From Microcaldota archaeon (lineage in GTDB: Archaea; Micrarchaeota; Micrarchaeia; Anstonellales; Anstonellaceae), in the NCBI GenBank assembly GCA_026413765.1, contig JAOAKI010000013.1:1-52089 (forward strand): 52,089 nucleotides of DNA. Reading direction: 5' to 3'. Within the stretch, counting starts at the first letter, position 1, and each line of letters opens with the position of its first letter. The notes below the pieces were generated by a model, which was given only the letters and a program-made list of their open reading frames with translations, did not search any database and had not been told where the DNA came from. The translations under genes were made by a program, and so were the position numbers. Positions 26,052 to 33,161 of the stretch are shown here, piece after piece.

Positions 26052-27680
26052 ATGCGCACAAAAGTCCTATTTTTTCTTTTTGCTTTCTCATGCTTTTTGC
26101 ACGCAGGTGTAATCTGGAGCACTCAATTTCCATCAACGCCGACAAGCATTGTCAGTGCTGGGGGGTCCATCATCATAACTTCTGCTGAAGGCGGGATTTA
26201 CAGCATCAACCCAAGCAAAGGCTCTATAGAGTGGAGCACCAACCTAAACGGCAAAATCTTTCCTGCCCCAAAGCTTTCCACCAACACAGTAGTTGCAGCC
26301 ACCACCACGCAAAAAGTGTTCTTTATTTTGCTGCAGAATGGCAAAATACAGGAAAGTTTTTCCCTGCCAGCAAATATAGATTCGTTTGATGTCAGCTCAA
26401 GTCGGCTTTTTGCAGCATTCTCAAAAAATCTGACCGCCTTTGACTTCAAAGGAAAGCAATTGTGGCAAAAGCAGTTTCAAGACCTAGTCAGTCAAATCTC
26501 CTTCTCATCTGATGTTCTTTTTGTCATTGCAGGCGAGGAGCTTTTTGCGATAGATGCAAGAAGCGGAGCCACACTTTGGAAAACTGATGCTGGCGGTAGC
26601 GTTTTTTCCCCTCCGCTTGAGGCAGACGGCAGCATCTATTTTGGCTCAAGCTATGGGAAGTTCTATTCTTTTAGCGCAGCAGACGGAAGGTTGGAATGGC
26701 TTTTCAAAACGGATGGCTGGGTCGTTTCTCCACCTGCTGTAGATGATGACTCTATTTATTTTGCATCAACTGGCGGCTCGATTTACCGTGTCTCAGTCAA
26801 CGGAAATCTGAAATGGAAGGCAAATATAGGAGGTGCGGTCTGGTTCTCACCAATCATTTACGAAAGCAAAATGGGCAAGCAGGTGGTTGTCGTAGCAGAT
26901 GACGGTTCGGTTTTTGGCCTTGATGCGCAGACAGGCAAGCAGATTTGGTCATTTTCTTTTGAAGGCAGGCCAACCGCTTTTGGTTTCCATGACGGCGTAT
27001 TTGTTTTGGCGACAAGCAAAAGAAAGCTTTATGGGTTCTTGCCATCCCCATCCTGCGCAATCACCTATCCGCAGAAGGAAGACGTTGTGGGAAACTGGAG
27101 CATTGATGTGCGCGGCACTGCCTATTCGGAATCAGGTCTGCTTGCGGTGGAAGTAAAGGCAGGCTCTTTGGGCTGGATGCGCGCAATCGGCACTAATGAA
27201 TGGCAGGTTCCAATTGACTTTTCTGCAATGGGGTTTGACACAATTGATATCTTTTGCAGGGCTATTGATTCTGCTGGCAGGGAAGAGAAAGGCGAGTATT
27301 CTTCCACCAGAATTACTGTTTTGCCTGGCGCGCCACTGCAGCAAATGCTGGTTGAAAGCCCTCCAGAGGCAAAGCTAAGCAAGCCGTTCAACATTTCTAT
27401 AAAAGACATGAGCGGAAGGCATCTTTACCGCGTCAAAATATCACCACAAGGTTCGCAGCCGCAAATTTTGGACAGCCCGGCAACCATCAAGCTTGACCAG
27501 ACAGGCTATGCGCAGATTTTGATCGAGAAATCCGGCTATCTTCCTGTGACCATCTATGTCGATGTCAAAGGAGAAAGCGGCGGTCTTGAGATTATTCTTT
27601 TGGTGTTAGTTGTGCTTGCCGCCGCTGCTTTCATGTTTTCATCAAAGATAAAAGATCTCCTGTCTTTCCTGAAGAAATGA
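26052..27680 (+). CDS. Exported PQQ-like beta-propeller protein with C-terminal membrane anchor
   Basis: 542 residues. The N-terminus (MRTKVLFFLFAFSCFLHAG) is a signal peptide. Residues about 20-335 are repeated beta-propeller blades of the PQQ/BamB type (IYSINPSKGSIEW, LFAIDARSGATLWKT, YSFSAADGRLEWLFKT, VFGLDAQTGKQIW). Two Ig/PEGA-like beta regions follow. A hydrophobic helix near 515-532 and a short basic tail (KIKDLLSFLKK) anchor it outside the cell. No enzyme motif seen; probably a surface scaffold or binding protein. ATG at 26052 chosen: a TTTTATT box lies 26 bp upstream (26023-26029); an ATG at 26043 is also in frame. Confidence 0.82.
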   Translation: MRTKVLFFLFAFSCFLHAGVIWSTQFPSTPTSIVSAGGSIIITSAEGGIYSINPSKGSIEWSTNLNGKIFPAPKLSTNTVVAATTTQKVFFILLQNGKIQESFSLPANIDSFDVSSSRLFAAFSKNLTAFDFKGKQLWQKQFQDLVSQISFSSDVLFVIAGEELFAIDARSGATLWKTDAGGSVFSPPLEADGSIYFGSSYGKFYSFSAADGRLEWLFKTDGWVVSPPAVDDDSIYFASTGGSIYRVSVNGNLKWKANIGGAVWFSPIIYESKMGKQVVVVADDGSVFGLDAQTGKQIWSFSFEGRPTAFGFHDGVFVLATSKRKLYGFLPSPSCAITYPQKEDVVGNWSIDVRGTAYSESGLLAVEVKAGSLGWMRAIGTNEWQVPIDFSAMGFDTIDIFCRAIDSAGREEKGEYSSTRITVLPGAPLQQMLVESPPEAKLSKPFNISIKDMSGRHLYRVKISPQGSQPQILDSPATIKLDQTGYAQILIEKSGYLPVTIYVDVKGESGGLEIILLVLVVLAAAAFMFSSKIKDLLSFLKK

Positions 27681-27702
27681 AAATCCACTTTTTATAACAA
27701 TA

Positions 27703-27710
27703 TTTTTTAA
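27703..27710 (+). promoter_or_regulatory. TATA box for the 219-residue protein gene
   Basis: TTTTTTAA is centred about 26.5 bp before the ATG at 27733 and supports that start over the nearby out-of-frame ATG at 27714. Confidence 0.5.
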
Positions 27711-27732
27711 GCTATGCCCACAAAACAAAAAT

Positions 27733-28392
27733 ATGCACAAGGCAGCATCAAGCATGCAAAAAGGCATACACTATCAGGAATTGGGCAACAGGAAATGGCC
27801 GACCAGAGAGCTAAAGGACAGCGCAGAGTCATTGTTCAGGATAGTCGACAATATTGTCGGAAAACTGCAGCGTGCTTTAGATGTGCAAAAAGGGATTCTG
27901 ATTTCTTGTGCGCATTCAGCTCAAACTCTTGTGGACTGGCAGAAAGCAAAAAGCCTAATTGAGCAGAATAAGGGTTCCGAAATCCCTTATAGCCGGCTTC
28001 CAAAAAGAGAGGTTCCTGCTGCCGGCAAAATCATCAGCCTGCTGAAGAAAAAAGAGCTTTCAATTGAGGATGCAAAAGAGATTCTTGCTCTTTCGGGAGA
28101 AATTGTTGCCCAGGCAAAAAAAGAAGGCTGGGAAAGCCCGACAATAGGCTATGCCACCTATGTCCACTACAAAATCAGGCAAAACGCATCTGCATTCTTT
28201 CATCTGCTTTCCATTTTCAAGCTTGCGCAAAACTGCCAGCTTGAGGAAGCCCACAACTATTATCTTGAGCTGAAGAAGAAGGAGACGGCCGCATCCAAAA
28301 TAGTTGACAAATTCATGCAATCGCAAAGCTTGCTGTTTTTTCTTGAAGCATTCTGCGGTGCTGAGAAAAAAATATTGGAAAATGTAAGCTAG
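27733..28392 (+). CDS. Unknown helical protein
   Basis: 219 residues, not recognised. It is predicted almost entirely alpha-helical and soluble, with no signal peptide, no Cys pair and no obvious nucleotide-binding loop. Segments such as WPTRELKDSAESLFRIVDNIVGKL and EDAKEILALSGEIVAQAKKEGW look like helical bundle repeats; an overall resemblance to translin-like or four-helix bundle proteins is only impressionistic. It is a single gene under its own TATA box, and its stop overlaps the convergent spt5 stop by 4 bp. Confidence 0.7.
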   Translation: MHKAASSMQKGIHYQELGNRKWPTRELKDSAESLFRIVDNIVGKLQRALDVQKGILISCAHSAQTLVDWQKAKSLIEQNKGSEIPYSRLPKREVPAAGKIISLLKKKELSIEDAKEILALSGEIVAQAKKEGWESPTIGYATYVHYKIRQNASAFFHLLSIFKLAQNCQLEEAHNYYLELKKKETAASKIVDKFMQSQSLLFFLEAFCGAEKKILENVS

Positions 28393-28847
28393 CCTTTCTC
28401 TTCTTGTGAAGCCTTTTGGAACACCTTTATCGTGTTTGCCTTAATTGTCACTGGTATTGGCACTGCCACTTCGGTAAGCTCGACTGTCACCTCTTCTTTG
28501 TTTGAGTCTATCTTTATCACTCGCGCCTTTTCTCCTTTGAATGGACCAGAGATAAGCTCAACAATATCTCCTTTCGAGACTGAGAGGGCAGCAGGCTTTG
28601 CAGCCTCAATCATCCCTTCTATCTCGGATATTTCCATAGGCTTTTCAAGTATTCCCTTTATGTGCGTTATTCTCAATCCAGCTTGCCTTATCGAAACTTC
28701 ATCTTCGCCTTCTGCAATAAGGTAGCCTTTCAAATCCTCAAAATGCGCAAGAGAGTAAATCTTGAGCTTGTCTTTCTTTGCCTTCTTGTAAAGCATCTCA
28801 AGCACAATCCTTTCCTGGCCCGCAGTCACCCTGTATACATATATCAT
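28389..28847 (-). CDS. spt5: Transcription elongation factor Spt5 (NusG homologue)
   Basis: 152-residue archaeal Spt5: an NGN domain (MIYVYRVTAGQERIVLEML … YLIAEGEDEVSIRQAGLRI … GILEKPM) followed by a KOW domain (VSKGDIVELISGPFKGEKARVIKIDSNKEEVTVEL). It binds the RNA polymerase clamp, with Spt4, to keep elongation processive. ATG at 28847 (codon 3 of a longer GTG-started frame) chosen because GAGGTG lies 5 nt upstream. It follows secE by 9 nt in the ftsZ-secE-spt5 operon. Confidence 0.95.
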   Translation of the reverse strand: MIYVYRVTAGQERIVLEMLYKKAKKDKLKIYSLAHFEDLKGYLIAEGEDEVSIRQAGLRITHIKGILEKPMEISEIEGMIEAAKPAALSVSKGDIVELISGPFKGEKARVIKIDSNKEEVTVELTEVAVPIPVTIKANTIKVFQKASQEEKG

Positions 28848-28856
28848 CTTCACACC

Positions 28857-29018
28857 TCATACAAATTCCAAAAGAAAGGCGATGATTGCCCCCAAAATCC
28901 CTATAATGAGTATTCCCAACACAGTTACTTTGACTATCGTCTCAAATTCTTTTTTCCTTGGTAGACTCGCCACTGCTATGATTCTTCTTATTTGCCTGAA
29001 AAAGCCTGCCACATCCAT
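28857..29018 (-). CDS. secE: Preprotein translocase subunit SecE (Sec61 gamma)
   Basis: A 53-residue gene, short enough to be missed by length filters. The translation runs MDVAGFFRQIRRIIAVASLP … KKEFETIVKVT and then a single membrane helix (VLGILIIGILGAIIAFLL). The amphipathic helix with the K-x-E-F pattern followed by one membrane span is the archaeal/eukaryotic SecE form. GGTGAT lies 5 nt before the ATG at 29018 and overlaps the end of ftsZ's trailer. Position between ftsZ and spt5 matches the common archaeal order. It forms the SecYE channel with SecY, which is not in this window. Confidence 0.93.
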   Translation of the reverse strand: MDVAGFFRQIRRIIAVASLPRKKEFETIVKVTVLGILIIGILGAIIAFLLEFV

Positions 29019-29032
29019 CCTTCATCACCAAT

Positions 29033-30133
29033 TCAGCCAAGCATGTCCAAGTCAAGTTCTGTTTCGGCTGTCTGCCATTCTCTGTTCATAGACTGCAGCT
29101 CATATTGCGGGAATTTTGCCCCTGCAATGACTGCAAGTACCCGGATAGAGCTTTTCTTTGCAGACTTTTCGATTCTTGCCCCCCATATTATGTGCGAGGA
29201 AGGATCAATCCTTTTTGAAATCTCTGAAACTATCAGTTCCGCCTCTTTGAGAGTCATGTCCTCGCCGCCTATCACGTTGATCAGCGCCCGGTTGGCGGTG
29301 GAGATGTCGACATCCAAAAGAGGAGAGTTCATTGCGGTGTCGACTGCTATCAATGCTCGCTGGTCAGGCTTTGCCTCAACCGATGCCTCTCCTATACCAA
29401 CCACTGCGCAGCCTGCCCCCGACAGTATTGTCCGCAAGTCGGCAAAATCAAGGTTCACAAGGCCTGCCTTTGTCACAAGCTCAGCAATCCCTTTCACTGC
29501 GCCTGCAAGGACTTCGTCTGATACTTTGAAAGCAGTGTTGAGGGGCAGGTCAGGGACGATAGACAAAAGCTTGTCGTTGGGTATCACTATCACGGTGTCA
29601 GCATGCTTGCGCAATTTCGAAAGCCCCTCCAAAGCATTCTGCATTCTGGTTTTCCCTTCCGAAGAGAATGGCAGCGTGACTACTGCTACTGTCAATGCGC
29701 CAATCGATTTTGCCTGCTCTGCGATAATGTGCGCAGAGCCTGTTCCTGTGCCGCCTCCCAGCCCGCAAGTCACGAAAACCATCATCGCATCCGAGATGGC
29801 AGCCTTTATCTCTTCGATCGATTCTTTTGCAGCCGCCTCCCCAACTGCTGGGTTTGAGCCTGCGCCCATGCCGCGTGTCGTCTTCTTGCCAAGCAATATC
29901 TTTTTGTCCGCCCTCATTTTGACAAGGTGCTGGACATCAGTGTTCATGGCAACTAAGGTGACCCCCTCAATTCTCATCTCGTACATGCGGTTCATTGTGT
30001 TGCAGCCTGAGCCTCCTGCGCCAACCACATATATTTTTGGCCTGGAGCTTTCAATAAACTTCAGCAACTCAGCATCTTCAGGGGAGACAACCACTCCTTC
30101 AGGAATTTGCTTTTCTATCTGGTCCAAGCTCAT
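29033..30133 (-). CDS. ftsZ: Cell division protein FtsZ
   Basis: 366-residue tubulin-fold GTPase that forms the division ring. Motifs: IYVVGAGGSGCNTMNRM (residues 34-50), MNTDVQHL, the tubulin signature GGGTGTG at 126-132, PNDKLL, and the T7-loop region NLDFADLRTIL with its catalytic Asp. The tail ends DLDMLG. A TTTATAAT box (30191-30198, read on the minus strand) lies about 60 bp upstream, giving a leader of about 35 nt with AAGGTAA before the ATG. First gene of ftsZ-secE-spt5, coupling division, secretion and transcription functions as in many Euryarchaeota. Confidence 0.98.
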   Translation of the reverse strand: MSLDQIEKQIPEGVVVSPEDAELLKFIESSRPKIYVVGAGGSGCNTMNRMYEMRIEGVTLVAMNTDVQHLVKMRADKKILLGKKTTRGMGAGSNPAVGEAAAKESIEEIKAAISDAMMVFVTCGLGGGTGTGSAHIIAEQAKSIGALTVAVVTLPFSSEGKTRMQNALEGLSKLRKHADTVIVIPNDKLLSIVPDLPLNTAFKVSDEVLAGAVKGIAELVTKAGLVNLDFADLRTILSGAGCAVVGIGEASVEAKPDQRALIAVDTAMNSPLLDVDISTANRALINVIGGEDMTLKEAELIVSEISKRIDPSSHIIWGARIEKSAKKSSIRVLAVIAGAKFPQYELQSMNREWQTAETELDLDMLG

Positions 30134-30204
30134 AACATTACCTTGCGCCCGCTAACCTCAAACACTTTACGTCGAATATGTTTGAGAAAGTTTATAATAC
30201 CAAA

Positions 30205-32130
30205 TTAAGAACCCTGGTTTGCCTCTTTGTTGCCGGAAAGCACTCCAAAAAGATCTGCCCGGCCGTCATGCAGAGCTTTTGAGCGCTCAGACAAATAGCC
30301 GCCTTGGACAAGCCTTTTCATGAAGCGCTTGCTGTCCTCCTTTATCCCTGCCATCAGAATGATCGGGCGCTTGCTGTCTGTGATGTCAATTATGAATCGG
30401 TATTCGTTTGAGCCGACCATCCCAAGCCGCACTACTGATGCAGAAGCATTTGGCAGATATTGCTGCTTTATCCTGCCTTTGAAAATCGATGTGAGCCTGT
30501 CCCGATTCAGGCTGAAGCCAGAATTGATGAAAACCTCTGCCAAAGCAAACAGTGTCTTGTCGAACGCATCCGAAATATGCGGGTATTTGTTGAGAAAATC
30601 CTTGAATCTGTTGCGCGCGGCGGCAACAAAATCCAGGCAAAGCCTGCTGTATTTTTGGGATTCTTCTGGCGCGCGGGATTTGTGGAACAGATAAAGCTGG
30701 GAAGAGAGAGGCAGCTGTGGCTTTGGCAGGCTTTCGGCTTCAATTTTTTCAAGGTATCTGGCAAGTCTTTCATCCGAGCCTTCCAGCCTTATCTGCCTTA
30801 GCTTTTCTTCTGCCTTCCTTTTTTCAACCAGCTTCTCCAAATAAAGTTGCGCGCGCATCTGCGCATTTTTGATTTCCGACAGCCTCAATTCCAGCGAGTC
30901 AAATTTCGACTTTGTCTCAAAATAATCTTTCGAGCAATCAATCTTCTCCTTCAGGCTCTTCATCTTCTCTTCGGTTTCATCTATTTGGTCTTGTATTTCA
31001 AGATATTTCACGAAATATTGCATCCTTGCAAACTGCTGCAGATGCACAGCCTCGAAGATTTTTTTTGCCTTTTTTGCGAGCACCACTGCCTCCTGCAAAG
31101 CCGCCGCCTCCTCCTCAAAGCGCAAGATAAGCATGGCTTTTTGCTCTGGCAGCTCCCCCTCCCCGCTCTTCAAATAAATTTTGTAGTCGTGGTTTCTTAT
31201 TCCGTTGATTATTTTTTCGACCTGGTGTCTCTTTTTTCCTGCCTGCGCTATGAAATAGTCTATTATGTGGATAGATTCTCTCATGTTGCTTTCGCACGAC
31301 GCAATCGTCTCGCACAGCTTTTTTACTTTTGGACGCTCCTGCTGCCTTATTTGGGTCTGCATCAGTTTTTCCAAATCGCTCTCGATGGATTCCATTTTTG
31401 CATGCAAAGCAAAAACCTCAAACGGCGTGCCGTCTTTGAGGAGATTTTTGCAGCCCTCAATTAAGGCGTAATCAGGATTTGCATCCATAAAGATCTTGAT
31501 TGCCTTGCGCGTCAATTCCTGGCCTATCTTTTCAGACAGCCCAGAAAGTTCTCTCTCAATCATTCTTGCAAAATCCTCGTCGATTTTTTTGCCAAACCCA
31601 GAAAGGATTTGCAAGACTATCTTGTCTTTTTCCTCTTGCGCCTCTTTCATGATTTGCTGTCCAAAGCTTTCGATGGCTGCATCCACATTGCCGAATCTTT
31701 CGGATTCCTTGTCGATTTTCTCCAGCAGCTCCTTCAATTCTTGGGATGCCTCATGGCTGCTGCCAGAATTTGCCTTCCTCAAAATTTTTTGGGAAATTTT
31801 TTGCAGCCTGGCGCGCTCCGCTTCCAGTGCAGAAATCGCTGCATAAGCCGACCTGACCTCATTTTCAAGGATAGAAAGCTGCGGCTTGAGCTGCGCCTGC
31901 CTTTCCTCCACAAGTTTGCCTACCCTGCCGCATTCGTGCACATATGCCAGCAGAATGCTTTCTTCCACCCTGTTTTTGTGCTCTTTCCATTCTTTTCTTG
32001 TCTCTTCTGGATATTCTCCCGAGTTGAGAAGGAATTTCCTGAACTTGCTTATTTTCCTTCTTGCCAGCGTGCCTATCTGCCTTCCGTCAGCAATCACAGC
32101 AACTGCTCTGGACGGTTTCAAACTTTGCAT
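30205..32130 (-). CDS. Long coiled-coil protein of unknown function
   Basis: 641 residues, not recognised. It is dominated by charged heptad-like helices: about residues 60-190 and 230-470 are near-continuous coiled coil (for example ENEVRSAYAAISALEAERARL, EETEEKMKSLKEKIDCSKDYF). A C-terminal domain of about 160 residues has mixed alpha/beta character (VVRLGMVGSNEYRFIIDI … RPIILMAGI). No Walker or membrane motif is visible, so it is not a complete SMC. ATG at 32130 chosen (an in-frame start at 32199 exists): TTTAAAAA at 32153-32160 is centred 26.5 bp upstream. It lies upstream of ftsZ on the same strand, 71 bp apart, so a division or chromosome role is possible but unproven. Confidence 0.72.
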   Translation of the reverse strand: MQSLKPSRAVAVIADGRQIGTLARRKISKFRKFLLNSGEYPEETRKEWKEHKNRVEESILLAYVHECGRVGKLVEERQAQLKPQLSILENEVRSAYAAISALEAERARLQKISQKILRKANSGSSHEASQELKELLEKIDKESERFGNVDAAIESFGQQIMKEAQEEKDKIVLQILSGFGKKIDEDFARMIERELSGLSEKIGQELTRKAIKIFMDANPDYALIEGCKNLLKDGTPFEVFALHAKMESIESDLEKLMQTQIRQQERPKVKKLCETIASCESNMRESIHIIDYFIAQAGKKRHQVEKIINGIRNHDYKIYLKSGEGELPEQKAMLILRFEEEAAALQEAVVLAKKAKKIFEAVHLQQFARMQYFVKYLEIQDQIDETEEKMKSLKEKIDCSKDYFETKSKFDSLELRLSEIKNAQMRAQLYLEKLVEKRKAEEKLRQIRLEGSDERLARYLEKIEAESLPKPQLPLSSQLYLFHKSRAPEESQKYSRLCLDFVAAARNRFKDFLNKYPHISDAFDKTLFALAEVFINSGFSLNRDRLTSIFKGRIKQQYLPNASASVVRLGMVGSNEYRFIIDITDSKRPIILMAGIKEDSKRFMKRLVQGGYLSERSKALHDGRADLFGVLSGNKEANQGS

Positions 32131-32152
32131 GCCGATATTGTTGTAATCAGTG

Positions 32153-32160
32153 TTTAAAAA
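32153..32160 (-). promoter_or_regulatory. TATA box for the coiled-coil protein gene
   Basis: TTTAAAAA on the plus strand (TTTTTAAA on the minus) is centred about 26.5 bp from the ATG at 32130. It predicts a leaderless transcript and fixes the start. Confidence 0.6.
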
Positions 32161-32219
32161 TATATGTTCGAACAAAAAGTAAAAAGTGCAAATACTCAAC
32201 AGACAATGGTGTGAAAAAT

Positions 32220-32507
32220 ATGGTGTGGGATGATCTGAAAAAAATAGTAAAAGGCGCTCGTCTTGAACTTAACAAAATGAAAGGTTCAGCAGCTGAAGAA
32301 ATATCTATGTTGAGAAGCGAAGCGAGAGGAAACGAAGTTCAGCGGACGGGGCGCGGAAGCAACTATCGGGAAAGAAAAATCGACATCTTGACTGGCAAAA
32401 AGGGCTCATGGATAGATGTGAAGGTTAAAAGCGGGCAAGCCAAACTGTCCAAGCTTCAAAAGAAAACAAAAAGAAAAAAATCGCGCTACAGAATAGACAG
32501 ATATTAA
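32220..32507 (+). CDS. Small PD-(D/E)XK nuclease-like protein
   Basis: 95 residues. The N-terminal 40 residues are a charged helix (LKKIVKGARLELNKMKGSAAEEI). The C-terminal half has RERKIDILTGKKGSWIDVKV then KSGQAKLSKLQKK: a strand with Asp followed by a D-x-K and the K-S-G-x-A-x-L-S-x-x-Q pattern seen in archaeal Holliday-junction-type and VRR-like PD-(D/E)XK nucleases. It would be a minimal nuclease core with a very basic tail. ATG at 32220, with GGTGTG upstream; an in-frame earlier start would overlap the divergent gene. Nuclease activity is inferred from the motif only. Confidence 0.65.
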   Translation: MVWDDLKKIVKGARLELNKMKGSAAEEISMLRSEARGNEVQRTGRGSNYRERKIDILTGKKGSWIDVKVKSGQAKLSKLQKKTKRKKSRYRIDRY

Positions 32508-32563
32508 TCTCTTCAAAGGCATAAGCCAAAATATTGCGCAGAGATTTTGTGTATTGCAGGTAT

Positions 32564-33121
32564 TCAAAGCAGCCCGATCGCCTGCTTTCCTTTTTGCAGC
32601 CCATTTCTTATTGAGTGGGCGCCAGGCAAAAAGGCCATCAGCTTGAGGCCTTTTGCAACACTGTCGATTACTTTCACATGCCTTGCAACGCTTTCCGGAG
32701 TCAGCACCCAGCGAAATGCCTTGAGTGAATGCTGAATCTTGAGCCTCAGCCCAGTAATCTCAAAGTCCTGGTGCGTCTGGATGCGGTAATGGAAAGGTGC
32801 AAGCCATCCAAAAAACAGCACCACCCTTGCATCCACCTTCTCCCGTTTTGCAAGCAGCACTGCTGCAACCGAAAGCTCAAGACAGCTTGATCCGCAAGAG
32901 GGGGTCTTGCCAGGAGTTATCTCAACGTGCATCTTCTTTTCTTCCCTCAGAAACTTGCGTATGTTCCTGATGGCAGTTTTAGGGTCCCTTTCAATGCCGT
33001 TTTTCTCAAGGAACTCAAGATATTCTGCATGCAGGCTGTCTGCTTTTTGCTTGCATTTCAGCAGCATTTCAAGCTTTTCTGCGTAGTCTTTCCATTCTTT
33101 ATCTGTGAAAACTGCTTGCAT
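32564..33121 (-). CDS. Unknown protein with possible transglutaminase-like Cys-His core
   Basis: 185 residues, not confidently recognised. The N-terminal 65 residues are helical. The middle has PSCGSSCLELSVAAVLLAKREKVDARVVLFF, then a short gap and a His in APFHYRIQTHQDFEI. A Cys at the head of a helix, a strand about 20 residues on, then a His and an Asp is the layout of transglutaminase-like/papain-fold proteins, so that fold is possible. No signal peptide. The stop is 40 bp after the AMP phosphorylase stop's strand neighbour, so the two minus-strand genes may be co-transcribed. Confidence 0.6.
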   Translation of the reverse strand: MQAVFTDKEWKDYAEKLEMLLKCKQKADSLHAEYLEFLEKNGIERDPKTAIRNIRKFLREEKKMHVEITPGKTPSCGSSCLELSVAAVLLAKREKVDARVVLFFGWLAPFHYRIQTHQDFEITGLRLKIQHSLKAFRWVLTPESVARHVKVIDSVAKGLKLMAFLPGAHSIRNGLQKGKQAIGLL

Positions 33122-33161
33122 GCTTTATTTTATATGTGGTAAAAAATAAAAAATCGCAGTT

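Noticed and set aside
28992-30155. Plus-strand open frame of 387 codons antisense to ftsZ
   Set aside because: It mirrors ftsZ codon by codon (Ser/Pro/Ala-rich shadow), matches no family, and ftsZ on the other strand is unmistakable.
32061-32219. N-terminal extension of the small nuclease-like gene
   Set aside because: It is antisense to the start of the coiled-coil gene and Cys-rich without pattern; the ATG at 32220 gives a coherent protein.
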